A stretch of DNA of 64,000 nt from Annona cherimola (taxonomy: Eukaryota; Streptophyta; Magnoliopsida; Magnoliales; Annonaceae): contig CM059975.1 in the NCBI GenBank assembly GCA_030490835.1, positions 34,690,133 to 34,754,132 of the forward strand. Reading direction: 5' to 3'. Numbering within the stretch: position 1 is the stretch's first letter; each line of letters starts with the position of its first letter. The position numbers and the translations under genes were made by a program. The notes beneath the pieces were generated by a model that had not been told where the DNA came from, made no database searches, and worked only from the letters and a program-made list of their open reading frames with translations. Below are positions 9,584 to 17,207 of this stretch, piece by piece.

Positions 9584-11140
9584 TTAACCATAAACGTTTT
9601 GTTTTGATCTTCTAGTTTTCACTCCTTCATATACATTTCCAATAACTTGCTCAATTGGATGAGCATTTTTGAACTTTAAATCAGTTGGAGGTTTATAAGA
9701 ATCATTACCTTCACTTACCTCTTCCTCCATGAGATTTTCTGGCTTGAGCTCAAGTTCCTTTGGTTGTTCTTTGCCTTTTGTCTCATCTGCATCACTTAGT
9801 TCATCCTCCTTTCTCGGAGTTTGGTTAATTTCATCAAATACAACGTGTATGGATTCTTCAACAACTTGGTTTCGTTTATTGAAAACTCTATATGCTTTGC
9901 TATTTGATGAATATCCAAGAAATATAGTCTCATCACTTTTAGCATCTAACTTTTCCAAGTTAGTTTTTCCATTGTTCAAAACATAACATGTACATCCAAA
10001 AGCATGAAAATAAGAAATATTTGGTTTTCTTCCTTTCCATAGTTCATATGGGGTCTTTTTCAAGATTGCTCGAATGGTGACACGATTCAATACATGACAA
10101 GCTGTACTTACAGCTTCACCCCAAAATTTCTTGGATAGATTGCTCTCATTTAGCATAGTTCTAGCCATCTCTTGTATAGTTCTATTTTTCCTTTCTACTA
10201 CTCCATTTTGTTGTGGAGTTCTTGGTGCAGAAAATGTGTGGTGAATTCCTTTTTCATTGCAAAATTCCATGAATCGTTTGTTTTCGAATTCGCCACCATG
10301 ATCGCTTCTTATGGTCACAATAGTACTTTGTTTTTCATTTTGCACCAAATTTACAAAAGTTGCAAACATAGAGAAGACTTCATCTTTACTAGCTAAGAGA
10401 ATTATCCATGTGAATCTTGAAAAATCATCAACTATGACAAATACATATTTCTTTCCACCAATGGTTAGAATGTCGGATGGCCCGTATAGATCCATATGTA
10501 GCAATTCAAGTGGCTTGGTGGTGGAAATTTCCTTTTTGGTAGAGAAAGGCATCTTGGGTTGTTTTGATAATTGACATGCCTTACAAATCTTGTCCTTGTC
10601 ATATTTCAATCTTGGTAATCCTTCTACCAAACTCTTTTTCCATAGGGTTTTTATGTTTCCCATGTTTATATGTCCAAGCCTTTTATGCCAAACCCATGGA
10701 TCATTATCAATGGCCATTAGACATTGACCATTCAATTCATCAAGTGAAACCAAATATACATTTCCATGTCTTTTACCATTAAACATGATATGCTCTCCAT
10801 CAAATACATTACATATAGATGATTCAAACACAACTTTGTATCCTTTATCACATAATTGGCTAATGCTCATTAAATTATGTTTGAGTCCTTCAACAAACAA
10901 AACATCTTCCATGCATGCATTTGAAATACTACGTATATTTCCTTTACCTTTAATTTTACCTTTTTCATTATTTCCAAAGGCAACCATTCCATCGTTGCAA
11001 GGCTTAAGTTTATAAAATAAGCTTCTTTCACCGGTCATATGCCTTGAGCAACCGCTATCCATGAACCATTCATTATTTGCCTTTGCCTTAAAGCATATCT
11101 GAAAAAATAAGCAAGTAACTCTTATCTCCTTGGTACCCAT
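9584..11140 (-). CDS. pol: Copia protease and integrase (5' part of pol)
   Basis: 518 aa. The protease motif FMDSGCSRHMTG is near residue 26. The GAG-pre-integrase zinc finger is WHKRLGH with CKAC. The integrase core has the DDE triad in LLHMDLYGP, IRSDHGGEFEN and VVERKNRTIQEMARTML, followed by the copia C-terminal block FHAFGCTCYVLN and FLGYSSNSKAYRVFN. It overlaps the end of gag by 19 bp in another frame, so expression would need a frameshift, or one base has been lost or gained. It shares its frame with RT/RNase H, from which a TAA separates it. Confidence 0.9.
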   Translation of the reverse strand: MGTKEIRVTCLFFQICFKAKANNEWFMDSGCSRHMTGERSLFYKLKPCNDGMVAFGNNEKGKIKGKGNIRSISNACMEDVLFVEGLKHNLMSISQLCDKGYKVVFESSICNVFDGEHIMFNGKRHGNVYLVSLDELNGQCLMAIDNDPWVWHKRLGHINMGNIKTLWKKSLVEGLPRLKYDKDKICKACQLSKQPKMPFSTKKEISTTKPLELLHMDLYGPSDILTIGGKKYVFVIVDDFSRFTWIILLASKDEVFSMFATFVNLVQNEKQSTIVTIRSDHGGEFENKRFMEFCNEKGIHHTFSAPRTPQQNGVVERKNRTIQEMARTMLNESNLSKKFWGEAVSTACHVLNRVTIRAILKKTPYELWKGRKPNISYFHAFGCTCYVLNNGKTNLEKLDAKSDETIFLGYSSNSKAYRVFNKRNQVVEESIHVVFDEINQTPRKEDELSDADETKGKEQPKELELKPENLMEEEVSEGNDSYKPPTDLKFKNAHPIEQVIGNVYEGVKTRRSKQNVYG

Positions 11141-12924
11141 TTTATGGGTCCATTTGGGTTAGTAATATATATTAATCTTTGTTGTTCTAACTTGGAAAGC
11201 CCAAATCTTGTGTTCCTTGGAACCCAAACTAATTTTGCACCACGGTCATATAATTTCTTAAAATTACATTTGTAAGTCTTATGACCCAATTTATTGCAGA
11301 AATTACAAGCCATAGGTAATCTTAGAGTAGGCCTCCAAGTATGCAATGGTTCAATAGTTGGTCTTCTAATCCACTTAAAATTTTTCTTTTGTGGCTTGTA
11401 TATAGATGCAGTTTTAGTTTGATATTTCTCAAGTATTTGCACATTTGTTTTGCTACTTTCTCCTTGCTCAAATGTATGATATCCAAGACCTCTTTTATGT
11501 GTTTGGGAGGTCATATTCAGAAACATTCTAACATTTTCTCCTGGATTAGAGAACTTAGCTAATGATTCATTTAATGATTTGTTCTCCTTTTTTAGCAAAT
11601 CATTTTCATCTTTCAATTTGTCTAATCTTTCTGCAAGTTTACCATTTACAATTATTGTTGCATCACATTGTCTTTTCTTAATTGTAAACTTGCTTCCTAA
11701 TTTCTTCATTTCTTCATACAATGAATCATATGCAGTTTGAAGTTCTTCTAATTCATTACATTTGAGACAATCTTGAAAAGAAGAATAACTTGACTTAGAA
11801 TGGGAGAGTTTGGAACTTACCTCTTCATTACTTGTGCATTTTGTTGAGGTAGTTTGTTCTTCTTGCTCGATTTGTGCCATACAGCAGATTCTTGCACATT
11901 CTTCTACTTCGATTTCATCGGTTGAGGAGTTACTCGTTGTAGATTCCTCGTCATTTACGTACATGCCTCTTCCTTTGTATCTTTGGAATCTCTTATTGTC
12001 CCCTCGATCTTTTCTTTGTTCTTTTACTTTGCTTTCTTCGGGAGTTGGACATTGAGCTTGCATATGTCCCGAACCGCCGCATCGATAGCATTTGGTTGAT
12101 TCTTTCTTCTTTTCTCTGGGAGTTTTATCCTTGAAGCTTCTGAAATTTTTGCCTTTCCTCACAAATTTTCTGAAACGTTTTGTGAGTAGGGCGATTTCAT
12201 CGTCGTTTTGAGAAGAAGAAGAGTCATCTGTGTCTTGTGCGGCTTTCAAAGCAATTTCTCTTTTGCCCCTATGTTGATCTTCATTTCTTCTCTTGATTAG
12301 CTCATGTGACATGAGTGAGCTAATTAAGTCTTCAAGCTTTAGAGTGTTAAGGTCCTTGACTTCTTCTATTGCAGTGATCTTTGGAGTCCATGATTCGGGT
12401 AGAGCTCTTAAGATCTTCATGACCTGCTCAGATTCAGATATAGCCTTTCCGAGACCTTTTAGAGCATTAGTAATTTTAGAGAATCTAGCAAACATTTCAG
12501 AGATGTTTTCTCTTTCTAGCATTCTAAAGTTTTCCAGTTCTCCAATCAAAATATTTCTCCTAGTCCCTTGGACTTGGGAGGTTCTTTCATAAATAGATGT
12601 TAAAGTATCCCATATCTCTTTAGCGGTTAGGCAAGAGGATACTCTATCATACTCAGAAGCTGTAAGAGCACAAAATAGTGAGTTCATTGCCTTAGCATTT
12701 CTCTTCACAATTCTTACTTCCTCTTCGGTCCATTTGGAAGCTTTGTCATCTATGGGAAGTGTTACACCATCTTGGATAGCAATCCAAGAGTCCATATCGG
12801 TAGCCATGATGAGTTGCTTCAAACGAAGCTTCCAATATCCAAAATTGCTCCCATCAAACAACGGTGGCCTTGTAAAGGATTGGCCTTCAGCAAATGCGGG
12901 AACGGAAGTAGATTGGGATGCCAT
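11122..12924 (-). CDS. gag: Copia gag (Sirevirus type), two CCHC knuckles
   Basis: 600 aa, intact. Starts with MASQSTSVPAFAEGQ at 12924, 35 bp inside the PBS. The UBN2/retrotransposon-gag domain occupies about residues 15-220 (FDGSNFGYWKLRLKQLI). The first zinc knuckle CYRCGGSGHMQAQC is near residue 280; an acidic/Ser region and a coiled coil (KLKDENDLLKKENKSLNESL) follow around 430-460; a second knuckle CNFCNKLGHKTYKC is near residue 540. Large gag proteins with two knuckles and coiled coils are usual in Sireviruses. It forms the particle and binds RNA. Confidence 0.92.
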   Translation of the reverse strand: MASQSTSVPAFAEGQSFTRPPLFDGSNFGYWKLRLKQLIMATDMDSWIAIQDGVTLPIDDKASKWTEEEVRIVKRNAKAMNSLFCALTASEYDRVSSCLTAKEIWDTLTSIYERTSQVQGTRRNILIGELENFRMLERENISEMFARFSKITNALKGLGKAISESEQVMKILRALPESWTPKITAIEEVKDLNTLKLEDLISSLMSHELIKRRNEDQHRGKREIALKAAQDTDDSSSSQNDDEIALLTKRFRKFVRKGKNFRSFKDKTPREKKKESTKCYRCGGSGHMQAQCPTPEESKVKEQRKDRGDNKRFQRYKGRGMYVNDEESTTSNSSTDEIEVEECARICCMAQIEQEEQTTSTKCTSNEEVSSKLSHSKSSYSSFQDCLKCNELEELQTAYDSLYEEMKKLGSKFTIKKRQCDATIIVNGKLAERLDKLKDENDLLKKENKSLNESLAKFSNPGENVRMFLNMTSQTHKRGLGYHTFEQGESSKTNVQILEKYQTKTASIYKPQKKNFKWIRRPTIEPLHTWRPTLRLPMACNFCNKLGHKTYKCNFKKLYDRGAKLVWVPRNTRFGLSKLEQQRLIYITNPNGPIKWVPRR

Positions 12925-12958
12925 ATTAATAAGATCTCTTTGGTAAACTCAAAGAACC

Positions 12959-12970
12959 GCTCTGATACCA
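12959..12970 (-). promoter_or_regulatory. Primer binding site, initiator tRNA-Met type
   Basis: On the minus strand TGGTATCAGAGC, two bases inside the 5' LTR. It is complementary to the 3' end of plant initiator tRNA-Met, the standard primer of plant copia elements. Confidence 0.93.
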
Positions 12971-12972
12971 CT

Positions 12973-14579
12973 TGTTGGTCCCGAGTTAATGGCAAAACCC
13001 AAGAGGGGAGGGGTGAATTGGGTATTTAAAAATTTATAACTTAAACAGAAACTTAACCCTTTTAATCCAGTCCCCTTAATGAAGAATCGTAATGGAAAGC
13101 AATATAATGTAAAGAGCAGATAAATAAATCAAACACGCAGGATTTTTATAGTGGTTCGGGCAACCTCCCTACTCCACTCTTCCAAGCTCACACTCCTTGT
13201 GACTTGGGTTCCACTATTGTATTTTCAATACAATTAGAGCCACTGCTCTCTTCTAGATTCCAGCTCTAGGTGGCATCAACAAAACACAGCACAAGTAGGT
13301 GATGAGTCACACTCCAATCACACACTACTTTGCTTATACTTGATCTTAGTTCCTCAAATTAAATCAAGTTTAGCACATACGACAGAAAGAATAGGAAAAC
13401 TACACTTTACAGATGTGTAGCAGCAATTGGGCGCATAGAAGAACTTGAAGAGTTGGCTTTGAAGATTCTGAAATGAAGCTCTTGCAGTTTGAGATGGAGT
13501 TCTTCTTCTTTGAGTGGCTTGATCTCTTTTGAGCTCTTGAATGTAGTAGTTAAGCACACTTAATGATTCTCAGCTGCTTCCCTCGTCCATCTTGAATGCT
13601 ATTTATAATTTTGGAGGGAATCCGAACGTTAGAGGGTAGGTGGCGCGCATTTAATGCGCCAACGTTCAAATAAATTCCGACCGTTGTGACCCAAGTCGCA
13701 TGTGGAGTCGACTTGGCCTGCGACTTGGCTTCCAAGTCGCACCTGGAGTCGACCTCGTGTGCGACTCCAGTTCTTCAGAGTTCTAAGTCCTAGTTTGGGT
13801 CAACATGGCCTTCAGTCTACAACTCAAGTCGATCCTGGAGTCGACTTGGGTTGCGACTTGGCTTGGTCCTTTGCAAAAACACCTTGATCCTCTTGAACTG
13901 TCTTGAATCTTTGTAAAATTGGTCTTCATGACTTGGGTACTGCTTTATTTGGAATAAGCTTGAAACTTAGCTTTGGACTTGATAGACTTGATTTGAACTT
14001 TGAATATGCATCTTAGCTTTTGATCTTCAAGAAACTTTAGTTGCTTTTTGAGAATGAACTTTGCATCCTATTTGGATTTGATAAATTCCAAATGGATTCT
14101 TGAAATAAGCTTGAAACTTCAATCTTCAAGTCTGAATTCCTCAAGTCGTAGTTGGAGTCGACCTCGTCTGCGACTTCGCCCAAGTCGCACCTGGAGTCGA
14201 CTTCGCCTGCGACTTCGTCATGTTCGTTTCCACTTTTCAGCTCTGGATACCTGAAGTCGATGCTGGAGTCGACTTCGTCTGCGACTTGGTTTCCTAAGTC
14301 GCACCTGGAGTCGACTTGACCTGCGACTTCATTTGCTTGTTTTCTATTTTCAATGCTATCCACCTTTTGCCATTTGAAGTCGCTTGTGAAGTCGACTTAG
14401 GTATCGACTTCACCCCAAGTCGAAGTCCAAGTCGACTTGGTAATCGACTTGATTTCTTTGTTTTACTTAAACACTTGGAAAACTCATTAGTACCCTTTAT
14501 ATACTCAAATTAGTCTTTGTTTAATCATCAAAACTTATGCTTTGGTCAATTTGTTTTGTTTGGAACATTGTTTCCAACA
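12973..14579 (-). repeat. Copia (Sirevirus-like) 5' LTR
   Basis: 1607 bp, near-identical to 4012-5620. In element orientation: U3 with the GTCGAC array (13694-14457), TATA box TTATAAATA (complement of 13600-13608), then R/U5 ending CCAACA, two spacer bases and the PBS. It is the element's promoter copy. Confidence 0.94.
13600..13608 (-). promoter_or_regulatory. LTR TATA box
   Basis: TTATAAATA on the minus strand, downstream of the GTCGAC array. The same sequence is at 4641-4649 in the 3' LTR. Confidence 0.7.
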
Positions 14580-14584
14580 AGTTG
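14580..14584. repeat. 5-bp TSD (AGTTG), right copy, copia insertion
   Basis: Identical to 4007-4011; its bases also form part of the hAT terminal repeat GTTGCACCCCTA. Confidence 0.95.
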
Positions 14585-14592
14585 CACCCCTA

Positions 14593-14600
14593 ATTGGCAG
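14593..14600. repeat. 8-bp target-site duplication, right copy (hAT insertion)
   Basis: ATTGGCAG, identical to 2638-2645. The Tekay protein resumes here with LAGYYRRFVENF. Confidence 0.95.
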
Positions 14601-15352
14601 GCTATTACCGACGGTTTGTGGAGAACTTTTCCTCAATTGCTGTGCCGTTAACTTGATTAACCTGCAAAAATGCCAAATTTATTTAGACAGAGGACTGTGA
14701 GGAAAGTTTTTAAGAGTTGAAGAACCGTTTAACCACGACACCGGTTTTGACCCTACCGGTAAGTGGGAAAGAGTTTGTGGTGTATAGTGATGCCTCCAGG
14801 AATGGTCTGGGATGTGTACTTATGCAGCAAGGAAGGATAATAGCCTATGCTTCAAGGCAGTTGAAGCCAAGTGAGTAGAATTACCCTACTCATGATTTAG
14901 AGTTGGCTGCGGTAGTGTTCGCCTTAAAGATTTGGCGTCACTACCTATATGGTGAAAGAACAGAGATATTCACAGACCATAAGAGTTTGAAGTACATATT
15001 CTCCCAGAAGGAATTGAATCTTCGGCAACGAAGATGGCTGGAGTTACTGAAAGACTATGATGTTTCAATTCAGTATCACCCAGGGAAGGCCAATGTTGTG
15101 GTAGACGCTCTTAGCCAAAAAATGAATACAGTGGTTGCAACCTTGATTACCCAACAAGAAGAGTTGCTAAGGCAGTTTGAAGCCTTAGAGATAGAGGTAA
15201 TATCCTCGAGATACTGCTCGGTTGAGTGTTTTGCGGTTGCAATCCTTGTTGGTAGAGAAAATCAAGGAAGCACAGAAGCAAGATTCATTTGTCTTAAAAA
15301 TTTTAGACAGAATGAATCAAGGCCAATCCACTCATTTTCGGTAAGGGATTGA
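14593..15352 (+). pseudogene. pol: Tekay RT thumb/connection and RNase H
   Basis: Resumes the protein cut by the hAT element (LAGYYRRFVENF). RNase H blocks are [35 protein letters not shown] and [13 protein letters not shown], followed by [15 protein letters not shown]. Nonsense codons lie near 14653 and 14878 and there are small indels at 14690-14720. The longest open stretch starts at 14903. Frame is lost again near 15340 before the integrase. Confidence 0.9.
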
Positions 15353-15354
15353 TG

Positions 15355-16406
15355 GTGTTTTGATGTTCCAAGAGAGAATTATGGTTCCAAGGAATGAAGA
15401 ACTCCGAAGAGAACTCCTTGAAGAAGCACACCGGTCGAGATTCTCTGTTCATCCAGGTAGTACCAAGATGTACAAGGATTTGAGTCAGAGATACTGGTGG
15501 AAGAGAATGCGAGTAGAGATTGTGAGATTTGTATCCCAGTGTCTGGTCTACCAATGAGTAAAATAAGAAAAGCAGAGACCGGGAGGATTATTGCGACCTT
15601 TGGAGATACCAGAGTGGAAATGGGAACACATCACGATGGATTTCGTGACTGCATTGCCAAAAATGCAAAGTCGAATGCACGCAGTATGGGTAGTGGTAGA
15701 TCGACTTACTAAGTCGGCGCATTTTCTACATTACCGAATGACTTATCGGATGAAGCAGATGGAGGAATTGTATGTGAGGGAGATTGTTAGGCTTCATGGC
15801 GTTCTTGTATCCATAGTCTCTGATAGAGATAGAAGATTTGTGTCTGAATTTTGGCAAAAATTGCAGACAGCTATGGGCACAGAGTTACGCCTGAGTACTG
15901 CATATCATCCACAGACAGATGGCCAATCTGAGAGAACCATCCAGATATTAGAGGACTTACTGCGGGCTTGTGCGTTAGATTTACGAGGCTCATGGGTTGA
16001 GCATTTGACAATGACAGAATTTGCTTATAACAATAGTTATCAAGCAAGCATTGATATGGCTCCTTTCGAGGCCTTATATGGCAAGAAATGTCACACCCCG
16101 GTTTACTGGAAAGAAGTCGGTGAGCGGAAGATATTAACACCGGAACTGATCGAACAGGCTACCAAGGTAGTGCAGTTGATCAGGAAGAGACTGATGATCG
16201 CTCAGGATCGACAGAAAAAGTATGCTGATGGAAAACGACGCGATTTGCAATTTGCAATCGGGGAAAAGGTTTTCCAAAAGGTCTCGCCTACTCGAGGGGT
16301 AATGAGATTCGGAGTAAAAGGAAAATTGAGTCCTCGTTATCTTGGACGTCATTGGTGGAGATGCATATCGGTTGGCATTACCGCCAGCATTGGCTGGAGT
16401 GCATGA
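15355..16406 (+). pseudogene. pol: Tekay integrase
   Basis: The N-terminal zinc-binding region (AHRSRFSVHPGSTKMY ... SQCLVYQ) has Tyr where the last zinc-binding Cys is expected, and two nonsense codons follow (TGA 15555-15557 and a TAA soon after). From 15591 the catalytic core is open (271 aa): TMDFVTALPK, IVSDRDRRFVSEFW and DGQSERTIQILEDLLRAC supply the DDE residues, and WVEHLTMTEFAYNNSYQ follows. A frameshift near 16350 moves the C-terminal part to another frame. Confidence 0.9.
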
Positions 16407-16674
16407 TGTGTTTCATATCTCACAGCTGAGAATGTATGTGTATGATCCAACCCATGTGCTGCAGTTTGAGCAGTATCATGTGGAAGGGGATCTAACGCAT
16501 CCAGAGCAACCGATACGAATTCTTGACACTAGAGAGAAAGAACTGAAGGGTCAAAAGATCAAACATGTTCTGGTGCAGTGGAGTAACCACAGTGAAAAAG
16601 AGGCAACATGGGAACTCGAGGAAAATATTCGAGAAATATGTCCTAATTTGTTTCTACCTTATAATGAAATGTAA
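16342..16674 (+). pseudogene. Tekay integrase C-terminus with chromodomain
   Basis: 110-aa segment beginning in the integrase tail (GVHDVFHISQLRMYV) and ending in a chromodomain-like module (HVLVQWSNHSEKEATWELEE). Chromodomains of chromoviruses target integration to chromatin marks. The aromatic W in VQW and the ATWE motif are present. It overlaps the integrase frame by 65 bp because of a frameshift. Confidence 0.88.
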
Positions 16675-16695
16675 GTTTCGGGGATGAAACTTTTG

Positions 16696-16709
16696 TAAGG
16701 AGGGGAGAC
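16696..16709 (+). promoter_or_regulatory. Polypurine tract of the Tekay element
   Basis: GTAAGGAGGGGAGAC directly precedes the 3' LTR start TGTAATAATTAGG, the standard location for plus-strand priming. Confidence 0.85.
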
Positions 16710-16914
16710 TGTAATAATTAGGAAAAAAATGATGAGTTGACTATTCAACTGATGATGTGTCTACTGAGGTGGCATCCTGACCATTGACCATTTGACCATT
16801 TGACCAAGCAATGGGCCAAAAATAAGTGGAAGGTTATTGGGCTAGACCCAAATAAGCCCACTTAGAATGATGGGTTGAGTTATATAAAATATCGTGAGTA
16901 GTTAACTCAACAGC

Positions 16915-16980
16915 CCAAGGTGCTTAAGTGGTTAAGCTGTTGGTCTTTGGTAGAGGAGGTCTCGAGTTCGAATCCCATGA
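16915..16980 (+). repeat. tRNA-derived segment with box A and box B (SINE-head-like)
   Basis: TGCTTAAGTGGTTAAG (box A-like, 16921) and GAGTTCGAATCC (box B, 16964) are spaced as in a tRNA. No acceptor stem closes around them, so this is not a functional tRNA gene but the head of a SINE or a tRNA-derived part of the LTR U3. It lies about 230 bp upstream of the LTR TATA box. Confidence 0.55.
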
Positions 16981-17030
16981 GTGTATAAATGATGTATTTT
17001 GCCTTTTTGGGCTCTGTGAGTCTCACCAGT

Positions 17031-17160
17031 TTGAAATTCGAATTTAAAATTTGATTTAAGATTGTATTGCGATCAGGGATCTTGAAATTCAAATTTGAAG
17101 TGGATTTGAGATCGGATTGCGATCGGTGAACTTGAAATTCAAGTTTGAATTGAAATAAGA
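17031..17160 (+). repeat. 50-bp tandem repeat, 2.5 units, in Tekay LTR U3
   Basis: Units start TTGAAATTC at 17031, 17082 and 17132 and share GATTGCGATC. They immediately precede the TATA box at 17200, a usual place for repeated upstream elements in LTR promoters. Confidence 0.75.
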
Positions 17161-17199
17161 TTTCAAGCAGAAAATCCTTCGGTGAATCCTCCGGTGAGC

Positions 17200-17207
17200 T
17201 ATAAATA
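17200..17207 (+). promoter_or_regulatory. TATA box of the Tekay LTR
   Basis: TATAAATA in the context GAGCTATAAATAAACG, downstream of the tandem repeats. Confidence 0.6.

Larger units (their letters stand above)
4012..14579 (-). mobile_element. Ty1/copia Sirevirus-like element, nearly complete, with an accessory 3' ORF
   Basis: 10,568 bp with TG...CA LTRs, iMet-type PBS, PPT, 5-bp TSD, and gag, PR, INT, RT, RNase H in copia order on the minus strand. Sirevirus (SIRE/Maximus) assignment rests on the long LTRs (1.6 kb), a large gag with two CCHC knuckles, an extra ORF between pol and the 3' LTR, duplicated PPTs, and palindromic repeats in U3. The two LTRs differ at roughly 16 sites plus a small indel by eye (about 99% identity), so the insertion is recent. 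Two nonsense codons in pol and one in the accessory ORF make this copy defective. Confidence 0.94.
2646..14592. mobile_element. hAT non-autonomous DNA transposon (2646-4011 plus 14585-14592), split by a copia insertion
   Basis: The terminal inverted repeat TAGGGGTGCAAC at 2646 is matched by its perfect reverse complement ending at 14592, flanked by the 8-bp TSD. Subtracting the copia element and its 5-bp TSD leaves about 1.37 kb. Both subterminal regions (2655-2840 and 3890-4011) are dense in ACCCGA/TCGGGT motifs, in opposite orientation at the two ends; such subterminal motifs are where hAT transposases bind. The interior is AT-rich, with short repeats such as TTGCAGAATTC three times at 3740-3800. 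No transposase ORF or BED/dimerisation motif is present, so it would need a transposase in trans. Confidence 0.92.

Noticed and set aside
16921..16980. Functional tRNA gene
   Set aside because: Boxes A and B are present, but no acceptor stem or proper anticodon arm can be closed around them.
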